Positions 8,458 to 16,668 of a stretch of 64,000 nucleotides of DNA are shown in pieces (within the stretch, counting starts at the first letter, position 1; the number at the start of each line of letters is the position of its first letter). The stretch spans positions 62,001 to 126,000 of the forward strand of contig NZ_JBDIVE010000010.1 of NCBI RefSeq assembly GCF_039631295.1. Reading direction: 5' to 3'. Source of the DNA: Viridibacterium sediminicola. GTDB lineage: Bacteria; Pseudomonadota; Gammaproteobacteria; Burkholderiales; Rhodocyclaceae. A model generated the notes under the pieces. It worked only from the letters and a program-made list of their open reading frames with translations, searched no databases and was not told the DNA's origin. The position numbers and the translations under genes were made by a program.

Positions 8458-10140
8458 ATGTACAAATACGATGCCTTTGACCAGCAGCTTGTGCGCGAGC
8501 GTGTCGCACAGTTTCGTGACCAGACCCGGCGCTTCCTCGCCGGCGAGCTGAGCGGCGACGAGTTCAAGCCGCTGCGCCTGCAGAACGGCCTCTACATCCA
8601 GCGCTATGCGCCGATGCTGCGCGTGGCCGTGCCGTACGGCATGCTCAATTCGACGCAGATCCGCAAGCTGGCGCACATCGCCCGCACTTACGACAAGGGT
8701 TATGCCCACGTCTCGACGCGGCAGAATTTCCAGTTCAACTGGCCCGAGCTCGCCCGCGTGCCTGACATCCTCGAAGAGCTGGCCGAGGTCGAGATGCACG
8801 CCATCCAGACCTCGGGCAATTGCATCCGCAACGTAACCACCGACCAATTCGCCGGCATCGCGCCTGACGAGGTGGTCGATCCGCGCCCGCTGGCCGAAAT
8901 CATCCGCCAGTGGAGCACCTTCCACCCCGAATTCGCGCTGCTGCCGCGCAAGTTCAAGTTCGCCGTCAGCGGTTCGAGCAATGACCGCGCCGTGGTGCAG
9001 ATGCACGACATCGGTCTGGAGTTCTATCGTGACGCCGCGGGCGCGCTGCTGATCAAGGTGTGGGTTGGCGGCGGTCTGGGCCGCACGCCCATCCTTGGCG
9101 AAGTCATCGAGGAAGCGCTGCCCTGGCAGCATCTGCTGACCTATTGCGACGCCATCATTCGCGTCTATAACCGCTGGGGCCGCCGCGACAACATCTACAA
9201 GGCGCGCATCAAGATCCTCGTCAAGGCGCTGGGTCTGGCCGAGTTCAAGCGCCAGGTCGAAGCCGAATGGGCGTTCCACAAGGATGGCCCGAACACCATT
9301 ACGCAAGCCGAGTTCGACCGCGTCGCGCAGTTCTTCACCGCGCCGGCCTATGAAACCCTGCCCGCCAGCGATGCCGGCTTCGACGCCAAGCTGGCCGAAG
9401 ACAAGGCCTTCGCCAACTGGGTCAAGCGCAATGTGCATGCGCACAAGGTCGCCGGCTATCGCGCCGTGACCCTGTCGCTGAAGACCACCGGTATCGCGCC
9501 GGGTGACATCACCGACAAGCAGCTCGATCTGGTGGCTGATCTGGCCGACCAGTACAGCTTCGGCGAACTGCGCAACTCGCATGAGCAGAACATCATCCTC
9601 GCCGACGTCAAGCTCGGCGATCTCTACGCGCTGTGGCAAACGGCCAAGGCGGCGGGGCTGGCGACGCCGAACATCGGCCTGATCACCGACATCATTTGCT
9701 GCCCGGGCGGCGATTTCTGCGATCTGGCCAACGCCAAGAGCATCCCGATTGCCGAGGCCGTGCAGCGCCAGTTCGACGATCTCGATTACCAGCACGACAT
9801 CGGCGAGCTGGAGCTGAACATCTCCGGCTGCATGAATTCCTGCGGTCATCACCATGTCGGCCACATCGGCATCCTCGGCGTCGACAAGGGCGATAGTGAG
9901 TGGTATCAGGTTTCCATCGGTGGCAAGCAGGGCAATGACGCCAGCCTGGGCGACGTGATCGGCCCGTCTTTTGCCGCCCATGAAGTGGCCGGCGTGGTGC
10001 AGCGCCTGATCGACGTGTATGTCGACAACCGCACGCCGGAAGAGCGCTTCATCGACACCGTGCGCCGCATCGGCGCGGCACCGTTCAAAGACCGCGTCTA
10101 TGCTGACCGCCAGCCGGGCAAGCAGAAAGTGGAGGCTTAA
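8458..10140 (+). CDS. cysI: assimilatory sulfite (nitrite/sulfite) reductase, siroheme [4Fe-4S]
   Basis: 560 aa. The siroheme/[4Fe-4S] ligands are visible as CPGGDFC (C-x5-C) and CMNSC (C-x3-C), in the usual order near residues 415-460. The duplicated ferredoxin-like halves carry YAHVSTRQNFQ and GELRNSHEQNI motifs. It reduces sulfite to sulfide for cysteine. A strong ribosome binding site (AAAGAGAG) precedes the ATG. DUF934 follows 3 bp downstream and cysH after that, the usual betaproteobacterial cys order. Confidence 0.92.
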   Translation: MYKYDAFDQQLVRERVAQFRDQTRRFLAGELSGDEFKPLRLQNGLYIQRYAPMLRVAVPYGMLNSTQIRKLAHIARTYDKGYAHVSTRQNFQFNWPELARVPDILEELAEVEMHAIQTSGNCIRNVTTDQFAGIAPDEVVDPRPLAEIIRQWSTFHPEFALLPRKFKFAVSGSSNDRAVVQMHDIGLEFYRDAAGALLIKVWVGGGLGRTPILGEVIEEALPWQHLLTYCDAIIRVYNRWGRRDNIYKARIKILVKALGLAEFKRQVEAEWAFHKDGPNTITQAEFDRVAQFFTAPAYETLPASDAGFDAKLAEDKAFANWVKRNVHAHKVAGYRAVTLSLKTTGIAPGDITDKQLDLVADLADQYSFGELRNSHEQNIILADVKLGDLYALWQTAKAAGLATPNIGLITDIICCPGGDFCDLANAKSIPIAEAVQRQFDDLDYQHDIGELELNISGCMNSCGHHHVGHIGILGVDKGDSEWYQVSIGGKQGNDASLGDVIGPSFAAHEVAGVVQRLIDVYVDNRTPEERFIDTVRRIGAAPFKDRVYADRQPGKQKVEA

Positions 10141-10143
10141 AGC

Positions 10144-10758
10144 ATGAGCAATCTGATCAAACTGCAGGGCGCGGACGCCCACATCGTCAGCGCGGACAGC
10201 TGGCAGCTGGTGCGCCTGCCTGCCGCGCAGGAAGAGGTGAAGAAGCAGGCCGGCAAGGTCGTGCTGTTCAAGCTGACCGGCGTGGCCAGTGCCAGCGCCG
10301 AGCAGATCGCCGCGACCGAGCTGCCGGCCGGCCAGATCGTGCTGCCGCTGCCGGTCTTCCTGGCGCGCCGCGAAGACCTCGCGGCACGCATCGCCGCCGG
10401 CGAGATCGGCGTCTGGCTGGAGAGTCACGAGCTGGTCGAAGACCTGGCCGCCGCACAGGCGGATCTGTCGGCGCTGCCGCTGATCGTCATCCACATCGAG
10501 CGCTTTGCCGACGGCCGTGCTTACTCCAGCGCTGCGCTGCTGCGCAGCCGTTTCGGCTTCAAGGGCGAGCTGCGCGCCATCGGCGATGTGCTGCGCGACC
10601 AGCTGTTCTTCCTCAAGCGCTGCGGTTTTGATGCCTTCGAAATCCGCGCTGACCGCTCGGCGGCCGATGCGCTGGCCTCGCTCAAGGACTTCAGCGAGCC
10701 CTACCAGGGCGCGACGGTGATTGATCAACCGCTGTGGCGTCGCCACGCGCGAGGCTGA
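10144..10758 (+). CDS. DUF934 family protein of the sulfate-reduction operon
   Basis: 204 aa with the DUF934 signature (GVWLESHELVEDLA, RFADGRAYSSAALLRSRFGF, GDVLRDQLFFLKRCGFDAFE). DUF934 genes regularly follow cysI in proteobacteria and are thought to be accessory to sulfite reductase; no biochemical role is proven. It lies 3 bp after cysI and 1 bp before cysH. Confidence 0.85.
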   Translation: MSNLIKLQGADAHIVSADSWQLVRLPAAQEEVKKQAGKVVLFKLTGVASASAEQIAATELPAGQIVLPLPVFLARREDLAARIAAGEIGVWLESHELVEDLAAAQADLSALPLIVIHIERFADGRAYSSAALLRSRFGFKGELRAIGDVLRDQLFFLKRCGFDAFEIRADRSAADALASLKDFSEPYQGATVIDQPLWRRHARG

Positions 10759-10759
10759 T

Positions 10760-11515
10760 ATGGCAGAGACAGTCTCCTTCCTCAAGCCGCGCGCGGCCAA
10801 TCCGGCGACCAGCCCGGAGCTGAGCGACGCGCTGCGCGCCACCGTCGCCATCAAGCGCACCCAGGTTGCCGAGTTGCTGCATGCGGCCGCCGCCCTGCAC
10901 GGCGCGGTGACCTTTGCCAACAGCTTCGGCGCCGAAGACATGGTGCTGACCGACATCATCCTCAAGGAAAACCTGCCGATCGAGATCTTCTCGCTCGACA
11001 CGGGCCGCCTGCCGGCCGAGACCTACACCTTGATGGGGGAGGTCGAGCAGCAGTACGCGACCAAGCTGAAGGTCTTCTTCCCGCAAAGCGGTGCTGTCGA
11101 GCAGTACGTGCGTACGCACGGCATCAATGCCTTCTACGACTCGGTCGAGCTTCGCAAAGCCTGCTGTCAGGTGCGCAAGGTCGAGCCGCTGCGCCGTGCG
11201 CTGGCCGGCAAGGGCGCCTGGGTGACCGGCATGCGCGCCGCCCAGAGCATGACCCGCGCCGACCTGCCGGTGCGTCAATTTGACGATGGCAACGGCCTGG
11301 AGAAGTACAATCCGCTCTCGGACTGGAGCGAGCAGGAGGTGTGGGCGTATCTCCGCATCCATGGCGTGCCGTACAACGCCCTGCATGACCAGTTCTATCC
11401 CAGCATCGGTTGTGCGCCCTGTACGCGGGCGATTGCTGTCGGCGAAGACGTCCGCGCCGGCCGCTGGTGGTGGGAAAACCCGGACAGCAAGGAATGCGGG
11501 CTTCATGCCAAATGA
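10760..11515 (+). CDS. cysH: adenosine phosphosulfate (APS/PAPS) reductase
   Basis: 251 aa. It has the phosphate-binding region FANSFGAEDMVLTD, the cysteine pairs KACCQVRK and IGCAPCTR expected of [4Fe-4S]-containing, APS-type reductases, and the redox-active C-terminal ECGLH. It reduces activated sulfate to sulfite. A second copy of the last residues lies 75-112 bp after the stop in another frame. cysD follows after a 276-bp gap that holds a palindromic repeat. Confidence 0.92.
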   Translation: MAETVSFLKPRAANPATSPELSDALRATVAIKRTQVAELLHAAAALHGAVTFANSFGAEDMVLTDIILKENLPIEIFSLDTGRLPAETYTLMGEVEQQYATKLKVFFPQSGAVEQYVRTHGINAFYDSVELRKACCQVRKVEPLRRALAGKGAWVTGMRAAQSMTRADLPVRQFDDGNGLEKYNPLSDWSEQEVWAYLRIHGVPYNALHDQFYPSIGCAPCTRAIAVGEDVRAGRWWWENPDSKECGLHAK

Positions 11516-11574
11516 AGCGCGCAGTCCGCAGTTGGCCGGGGTTCGGCGGAACAAGGCAACATTGCAAAGCGCTT

Positions 11575-11627
11575 TGTGGAGCCAAGATCCGACTCTGAAA
11601 GAGTGCGGTTTGCACGTGAAAAAGTGA
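11575..11627 (+). other. duplicated CysH C-terminal tail (out of frame remnant)
   Basis: Read in a frame different from cysH, this segment encodes SQDPTLKECGLHVKK followed by a stop. It closely repeats the real CysH terminus (NPDSKECGLHAK then stop at 11515). It has no start of its own. It looks like a leftover of a tandem duplication or an alternative ancestral C-terminus separated by inserted sequence. Confidence 0.6.
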
Positions 11628-11642
11628 ATTGCTGGCAAGCCC

Positions 11643-11783
11643 TTCACCGCCCAGGCGTGAAGGGATGCAAAGGGCCGCAAAGCTGTTCTGCGGCGCTGAT
11701 CAGGCTGTTTGTATGGATGGTTTGAAGGATTTGCCGGGCTTCTTTGCGGCCCTTTGCGTGTCCTTTGCGCCTTTGCGGTGACG
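11643..11783 (+). repeat. palindromic dispersed repeat, copy 1 (cysH-cysD gap)
   Basis: The left arm (TTCACCGCCCAGGCGTGAAG then GGATGCAAAGGGCCGCAAAG) and right arm (CTTTGCGGCCCTTTGCGTG then TCCTTTGCGCCTTTGCGGTG) are imperfect reverse complements around a unique centre of about 60 bp. The same arms recur at 12733-12878. The type (TTTGCG/CGCAAA-rich palindromes) is common as dispersed intergenic elements in environmental bacteria. It sits 8 bp before cysD. Confidence 0.85.
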
Positions 11784-11791
11784 ATGAATTT

Positions 11792-12727
11792 ATGACGACT
11801 TTGACCAAACAAACCCTCTCCCACCTCGACTGGCTTGAAGCCGAGGCGATCCACATCATGCGCGAGGTGGCCGGCCAGTGCGAACGTCCGGTGCTGCTGT
11901 TCTCGGGCGGCAAGGATTCGATCTGCATGCTGCGCGTGGCCGAAAAGGCCTTCCGCCCGGGCAAGTTTCCCTTCCCGCTGATGCACATCGACACCGGCCA
12001 CAACTACAAGGAAGTCGTCGAGTTCCGCGACAAGCGCGCGGCCGAGCTGGGCGAGCGCCTGATCGTGCGTTCGGTCGAAGACTCGATGAAGCGCGGCACC
12101 GTGGTGCTCAAGTCGCCGGATGAGTCGCGCAACAAGCATCAGGCGGTGACCCTGCTCGAAGCGATTGCCGAATTCGAGTTCGATGCCTGTATCGGCGGTG
12201 CGCGTCGCGACGAAGAGAAGGCGCGTGCCAAAGAACGCGTGATGAGCTTCCGCGACGAGTTCGGTTCCTGGGACCCGAAGAACCAGCGTCCCGAGCTGTG
12301 GAGCCTCTACAACGCCCGCGTGCACAAGGGCGAAAACATTCGCGCCTTCCCGATCAGCAACTGGACCGAGATGGACGTGTGGCAATACATCGAGCGCGAA
12401 AAGCTCGAACTGCCCTCGATCTACTTTGCTCACACGCGTCCGGTGGTGATGCGTCAGGGCGCGATCATGCCGGTCAATGTTGAACTGGCCAGCGGTGAAG
12501 TGCTCAACCAGCCGAAAGCGGGCGAAGAGATCATCAATATGGAAGTACGCTTCCGCACGGTGGGCGACATTCCCTGCACGGCGCCGGTGCCCTCGGATGC
12601 CGACACGGTTGAGAAGATCGTCGTCGAAACTGCCACCACCACGATTACTGAACGCGGCGCCACGCGCCTCGACGATCAGACTTCCGAAGCCTCGATGGAG
12701 CAACGGAAGAAAGAAGGGTATTTCTGA
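11792..12727 (+). CDS. cysD: sulfate adenylyltransferase subunit 2
   Basis: 311 aa. It has the N-type ATP pyrophosphatase P-loop SGGKDS at about residues 37-42, and the conserved HIDTGHNYKEV, FDACIGGARRDEEKARAKE and FPISNWTEMDVW motifs. With CysN it makes adenosine phosphosulfate from ATP and sulfate. The ATG at 11792 is chosen because the upstream in-frame start at 11744 lies inside the palindromic repeat. It is bracketed by two copies of that repeat. Confidence 0.93.
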   Translation: MTTLTKQTLSHLDWLEAEAIHIMREVAGQCERPVLLFSGGKDSICMLRVAEKAFRPGKFPFPLMHIDTGHNYKEVVEFRDKRAAELGERLIVRSVEDSMKRGTVVLKSPDESRNKHQAVTLLEAIAEFEFDACIGGARRDEEKARAKERVMSFRDEFGSWDPKNQRPELWSLYNARVHKGENIRAFPISNWTEMDVWQYIEREKLELPSIYFAHTRPVVMRQGAIMPVNVELASGEVLNQPKAGEEIINMEVRFRTVGDIPCTAPVPSDADTVEKIVVETATTTITERGATRLDDQTSEASMEQRKKEGYF

Positions 12728-12732
12728 ACTCC

Positions 12733-12878
12733 TTCACCGCACAGGCGCGAAGGGATGTAAAGGGCCGCAAAGGTTTTGTGCGGATCGAGAGTAGGAATGA
12801 ATTGAAAATAGGTGCTGAGGTCAAACCAGAGGGATTCTTTGCGGCCCTTCGCGTTTCCTCCGCGCCTTTGCGGTGAAA
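12733..12878 (+). repeat. palindromic dispersed repeat, copy 2 (cysD-cysN gap)
   Basis: Same arms as the element at 11643-11783 (TTCACCGCACAGGCG, GGGCCGCAAAG; right arm TTCTTTGCGGCCCTT, GCGCCTTTGCGGTGAA) with an unrelated centre of about 60 bp. It occupies the gap between cysD and cysN, ending 12 bp before the cysN start. Confidence 0.85.
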
Positions 12879-12889
12879 AGGTTTTAAAA

Positions 12890-14176
12890 ATGTCTGCACA
12901 CGAAAACATTCAAGACAACGGCTTGCTGCGCTTCATGACCTGCGGCAGCGTGGACGATGGCAAGAGCACCCTGATCGGGCGCCTGCTCTACGACACCAAG
13001 ACCATCCTCGCTGACACGCTCAACGCCATCGAGAAGACCTCGGCCAAGCGCGGCATGGAAGCGGTCGACCTGTCCCTGCTCACCGACGGTCTGCAGGCCG
13101 AGCGCGAGCAGGGCATCACCATCGACGTGGCCTATCGCTACTTCAGCACCGGTACGCGCAAGTACATCATCGCTGACGCACCGGGCCACGAGCAGTACAC
13201 GCGCAACATGGTTACGGCGGCTTCGACGGCCGATCTGGCGATCATCCTCATCGATGCGCGCAAGGGCGTGCTGACGCAGACCCGTCGCCACAGCTATCTG
13301 GCGCATCTGGTGAACATCCCCCACGTCGTGGTGGCGGTGAACAAGATGGACCTGATCGACCACGACCAAGCCAAGTTCGATGCCATCGTTGCCGACTACA
13401 AGGCTTTCATCGCCAAGATGGGGCTGTTCAACGACGGTCGCGACATCCAGTTCATCCCGATGTCGGCACTCAATGGCGACAACCTCGTTGATCGTTCGGA
13501 GACCATGAGCTGGTACCAGGGCCCGACCCTGCTGGAGCTGCTCGAAGCTGCGCCGGCCGCTCACGCCCAGGGTTCCGAAGCGTTCCGCTTCCCGGTGCAG
13601 TACGTCTGTCGTCCGCAGGATTCGGCCAATCCTGAGCTGCATGATTACCGTGGCTTCCAGGGCCGTGTCGAATCCGGCTCGGTGAAGGTCGGTGATCTGC
13701 TCACTGCGCTGCCCAATGGCCGCGAAAGCCGCGTCAAGGCGGTGCAGATCGGTGGCGTCGATATTGCCGAAGGCCTGGCCGAGCAGTCGATCACCCTTCT
13801 GCTCGAAGACGAGATCGACATCTCGCGCGGCGATATGCTGGTCAAGAGCAGCGATGTGCCGGCCCAGCAAAAGGAGATCAATGCGATGGTCTGCTGGCTG
13901 TCGGAGACGCCGCTGTCACCGGCGCGCACCTACCTGATCCGCCACACTACGCGCAGCACCAAGGCCAAGCTCACCGGCATCGCCTACAAGATCGACGTGA
14001 ACTCGCAAGAGCATGTCGATGCCACGGCGCTGGCCATGAACGACATCGCCCGCGTCGGCTGGAAACTGGCACAGCCGGTCTTTGCCGACCCCTATGCGGC
14101 AAACCGTGCGACGGGCGCTTTCATTATCATTGACGAGTCGAGCAACAACACGGTCGGTGCAGGCATGATCCTGTAG
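12890..14176 (+). CDS. cysN: sulfate adenylyltransferase subunit 1 (GTPase)
   Basis: 428 aa. It has G1 motif CGSVDDGKST at the N-terminus, the switch region DAPGHEQYTRNM, G4 NKMDLID, and translation-factor-like beta barrels after residue about 230. GTP hydrolysis drives APS synthesis by CysD. The ATG at 12890 gives the normal family N-terminus. It lacks a CysC (APS kinase) extension, consistent with an APS-type CysH. It is the last gene of the cys cluster. Confidence 0.93.
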   Translation: MSAHENIQDNGLLRFMTCGSVDDGKSTLIGRLLYDTKTILADTLNAIEKTSAKRGMEAVDLSLLTDGLQAEREQGITIDVAYRYFSTGTRKYIIADAPGHEQYTRNMVTAASTADLAIILIDARKGVLTQTRRHSYLAHLVNIPHVVVAVNKMDLIDHDQAKFDAIVADYKAFIAKMGLFNDGRDIQFIPMSALNGDNLVDRSETMSWYQGPTLLELLEAAPAAHAQGSEAFRFPVQYVCRPQDSANPELHDYRGFQGRVESGSVKVGDLLTALPNGRESRVKAVQIGGVDIAEGLAEQSITLLLEDEIDISRGDMLVKSSDVPAQQKEINAMVCWLSETPLSPARTYLIRHTTRSTKAKLTGIAYKIDVNSQEHVDATALAMNDIARVGWKLAQPVFADPYAANRATGAFIIIDESSNNTVGAGMIL

Positions 14177-14215
14177 CATTGCTGCTCGCTTATCACCCCT
14201 CTTACTAGGAAACCC

Positions 14216-14917
14216 ATGAACAAGACTCTCGTAGTGCTGCTGTCCGTCTTCACGCTGTCCTCTGCCATGGCAGCCGAGATGACCGAAGACCAGAAGACGC
14301 TTTACGCTGCCGGCCTGTTGCTCGGCCAGCAGCTGTCGGCGTTCTCGCCCACGGCAGCGGAGCTGGAGATCGTCAAGAAAGGCATCAGCGATTCGATCGC
14401 CGGCAACAAGCCTGCCGTCGAGCTCGAAACCTACGGCCCGAAGATCCAGCAACTGGCCCAGTCGCGCCGTGCCGCGCTGGCCGGCAAGCAAGCGGCTGCT
14501 GGCAAGGCCTTTGTCGACAAGGCTGCCAAGGAACCGGGCGCCGTCAAGACTGCATCCGGCCTGATCTACTTCTCGCTCAAGGAAGGCACCGGCCCCAATC
14601 CCGCAGCCAGCGATACCGTCAAGGTCAACTACCGTGGCACCCTCATCGATGGCAAGGAGTTCGACAGCTCCTACAAGCGCGGCGAGCCGATCGAATTCCC
14701 GCTCAGCGGCGTGATCAAGTGCTGGGGTGAAGGCGTGCAGAAGATGAAGGTCGGTGGCAAGGCTCGCCTGGTCTGCCCGGCATCCATCGCCTACGGCGAC
14801 AACGGCGCTGGCGCAGTGATCCCCCCGGGCGCGACGCTCAACTTCGAAGTCGAACTGCTGGCCATCAACAAGCCGGCACCGGCTCCGGCAGCAGCACCGG
14901 AAGCGGGCAAGAAGTAA
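14216..14917 (+). CDS. FKBP-type peptidyl-prolyl cis-trans isomerase, exported
   Basis: 233 aa. It has a signal peptide ending AMA at about residue 20, an FKBP-N dimerisation segment (about 22-105) and an FKBP domain (about 110-220) with VKVNYRGTLIDGKEFDSSY, GVIKCWGEGVQKMKVGGKA and IPPGATLNFEVELL. It resembles FkpA/Mip-type periplasmic chaperone-isomerases. The tail is rich in Ala/Pro. It is preceded by AGGAAA and followed by a terminator. Confidence 0.92.
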   Translation: MNKTLVVLLSVFTLSSAMAAEMTEDQKTLYAAGLLLGQQLSAFSPTAAELEIVKKGISDSIAGNKPAVELETYGPKIQQLAQSRRAALAGKQAAAGKAFVDKAAKEPGAVKTASGLIYFSLKEGTGPNPAASDTVKVNYRGTLIDGKEFDSSYKRGEPIEFPLSGVIKCWGEGVQKMKVGGKARLVCPASIAYGDNGAGAVIPPGATLNFEVELLAINKPAPAPAAAPEAGKK

Positions 14918-14989
14918 GACGACGCATTAAAAGGCGTTGTGCCTGTTGCGTGTAAAGCGCCTCAACTAGCGCCGACGTGACAGCCTGCT

Positions 14990-15027
14990 AATCGGCTACA
15001 GAGCAATCTGTGGCCGATTTTCTTTTG
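14990..15027 (+). terminator. rho-independent terminator with GCAA loop
   Basis: The hairpin AATCGGCTACAGA-GCAA-TCTGTGGCCGATT is followed by TTCTTTT. It ends the FKBP transcript. A nearly identical hairpin lies at 18524-18560. Confidence 0.85.
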
Positions 15028-15124
15028 TAGGCCATGGCTTTGAATGAAGCGCACATCGGGATGAATGTCTTGAATTGAGGTTCGCGATGGAGGAATGCAT
15101 TTGGCATTGTTGTGTGATAGCAGT

Positions 15125-15170
15125 AGGGCGGAACTCCACCGGAGGTTCCGCCCGCCGCCCGCAGGGCGGC
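15125..15170 (+). repeat. small palindromes (GGGCGGAAC and GCCGCCC)
   Basis: GGGCGGAAC pairs with GTTCCGCCC across a short centre, and is followed at once by GCCGCCCGCAGGGCGGC. It is part of a run of palindromic elements between 14990 and 15507; no coding region is supported between 14918 and 15635. Confidence 0.6.
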
Positions 15171-15259
15171 AATCGGCATCAGGCTACGCGGAGTGGATTG
15201 GCAGAGCTGCTTTGCGTTCCGCCCTTGTGGGGAAGTGTTCCGTAGTACGCAGTGAAGAT

Positions 15260-15343
15260 GTAGCCTGGATGTAGCGCAGCGGAATCCGGGCGATTTTCAC
15301 CCTCACACCCCCCGGATTCCGGCTTCGCCTGCATCCAGGCTAC
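15260..15343 (+). repeat. palindromic REP-like element
   Basis: The left arm starts GTAGCCTGGATGTAGCGCAG and ends GGAATCCGGG; the right arm CCCGGATTCCGG to GCATCCAGGCTAC is its reverse complement apart from a few bases. This GTAGCC(T/C)GGATG type is a widespread dispersed repeat in proteobacteria. Confidence 0.8.
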
Positions 15344-15394
15344 TTGCTTGGCCGGCGTATGCCATGGAAATCCATCATTCGGGCCGTGACAGCA

Positions 15395-15507
15395 GTAGGT
15401 CGGAAAAGCGAAGCGCCTTCCGACGTTCGGGAGCTCTTGATGAGTAAAGGCTTGAATTAAAAGGCGAAAACGTCGGAAGGCGCCTGCGGCTTTTCCGACC
15501 TCCGTAC
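15395..15507 (+). repeat. palindromic dispersed element (GTCGGAAAAGCG type)
   Basis: The left arm GTAGGTCGGAAAAGCG plus GCGCCTTCCGACG matches the right arm CGTCGGAAGGCGCC plus GGCTTTTCCGACCTCCGTAC as a reverse complement, with a centre of about 45 bp. This type is also a common dispersed repeat in beta- and gammaproteobacteria. Confidence 0.8.
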
Positions 15508-15635
15508 ATTCAATCATTCCGACTTACGGCCTTGTGTTCCGGGGTACGCGGTGCCATGACGTTATCCTTATAGTTCAGTTGCGACTCCACGCTCAGCAAG
15601 CGACAATGGCATCACAACGACAAGGGCTTTCAGTC

Positions 15636-15926
15636 ATGGATGTGGAGTGGGACGAGGAAAAGAACAGCCAGAACAAAGAGAAGCACAAGCTTAGCTTTGA
15701 GACAGCTCAGGGCATCTTCAACGACAAAAGAAGAATTGAGCGCCTAGATAAAGCAGATGACGAGGACAGAATTGTAACGATCGGCATGATTGGTGGCGTT
15801 TGCGTGCTTGCCTGCTACACTATAAGAGAGTATGAAACCCATGAACGCTATAGACTTATTTCAGCCCGAAAGGCAGACAAGCAGGAACGAAAAAGCTATG
15901 AAGCACAGCGTTTCCTCCGCACTTGA
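15636..15926 (+). CDS. BrnT-family toxin
   Basis: 96 aa, RelE-like RNase fold. The family pattern is visible: VEWDEEKNSQNKEKHKLSFE at the start, a central strand (VTIGMIGGVCVLACYTIRE), and YRLISARKADKQERKSYE at the end. BrnT cleaves RNA and is neutralised by a downstream BrnA. The ATG at 15636 matches the family N-terminus. Base composition is more AT-rich than the neighbours, suggesting acquisition. The next gene overlaps it by 29 bp. Confidence 0.85.
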   Translation: MDVEWDEEKNSQNKEKHKLSFETAQGIFNDKRRIERLDKADDEDRIVTIGMIGGVCVLACYTIREYETHERYRLISARKADKQERKSYEAQRFLRT

Positions 15927-16401
15927 CGAGTTGCGCGCTCTGGCAGACATGCCGGACGAAGACATCAACTACGACGACATCCCACAGCAGTCTGCCGAGC
16001 AGATCGCTGCGATGACGCCATCTCCGCGCAAAAATATGGCGCCGTTTCAATACACAAATGAGGCGCTAAGGGCTCTGTATGAAGCAAAGACTCCTGATGG
16101 TCACATTAAGGTAGTCATTAGTTGCGACCCCACCAAGACGACGGCTAAATATTTCTTAGATAAACTACCTCTAGTTAAAGGCGCTCTGCAGCACTTTCGA
16201 CAGGCGGCGTTTGAGGTTCCCTCATTTGAAATTCGCGAATACGAGTGGGGCACGCTACAATTTTCAAGCAAGTCGACAGTCGCCTCCGTAACGGGCGAAG
16301 AGCTTAAAAAGCTCGCGCAAGATTTCGAGACGAACTACCCACCTGGAGGCCGTCATGCGCCTCTAAAAGCTAAGAGCAAGGCGCCTCGAAAGACGCGATG
16401 A
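15898..16401 (+). CDS. BrnA-like antitoxin with unusual C-terminal domain
   Basis: 167 aa. Residues about 5-35 (ALDELRALADMPDEDINYDD then IP) match the toxin-wrapping N-terminus of BrnA antitoxins. The typical protein is about 80-100 aa and ends in a ribbon-helix-helix DNA-binding domain. Here about 110 extra residues (for example KVVISCDPTKTTAKYFLDKL) do not look like one and end in a basic tail (KAKSKAPRKTR). Overlap with the toxin gene supports co-translation. The C-terminal domain is not recognised. Confidence 0.7.
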   Translation: MKHSVSSALDELRALADMPDEDINYDDIPQQSAEQIAAMTPSPRKNMAPFQYTNEALRALYEAKTPDGHIKVVISCDPTKTTAKYFLDKLPLVKGALQHFRQAAFEVPSFEIREYEWGTLQFSSKSTVASVTGEELKKLAQDFETNYPPGGRHAPLKAKSKAPRKTR

Positions 16402-16406
16402 AAAAA

Positions 16407-16434
16407 TGGGGCTAACAAGCCCCTTTCTTTTAGC
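16407..16434 (+). terminator. rho-independent terminator of the toxin-antitoxin unit
   Basis: GGGGC-TAACAA-GCCCC followed by TTTCTTTT, directly after the antitoxin stop. Confidence 0.8.
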
Positions 16435-16513
16435 CTGGGTTCCACCTCGCGCTCGACAGCCTCCAACATGGTCGAGCGCATGTTCTCTCCGTAGGTCGTT
16501 TCGCCCAGCCCGT

Positions 16514-16620
16514 TGGGTGCAATAAGCGTTAGCGCATTGCACCGGATATTGGCGTGGTTACCCGCGTGCGAGTTTGTTTCCCGTAACTTGTCGGTGCAAT
16601 GCCCTTCGGCTATTGCACCT
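16514..16620 (+). repeat. paired GGTGCAAT/ATTGCACC palindromes
   Basis: Two hairpins, GGTGCAATAAGCG to CGCATTGCACC (16515-16545) and GGTGCAATGCCC to GGCTATTGCACC (16592-16619), form an inverted pair in the gap between the toxin-antitoxin genes and the PAAR gene. No transposase is present. Confidence 0.7.
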
Positions 16621-16668
16621 GCGCCTTGAGCGTCGGATGAAGGCTCTATGCGCGAATGCTTTATGCGT

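Noticed and set aside
8023..11001. 992-codon minus-strand open frame across cysI, DUF934 and cysH
   Set aside because: The plus strand encodes recognised enzymes with intact motifs; the opposite frame is a GC-rich shadow with no family features.
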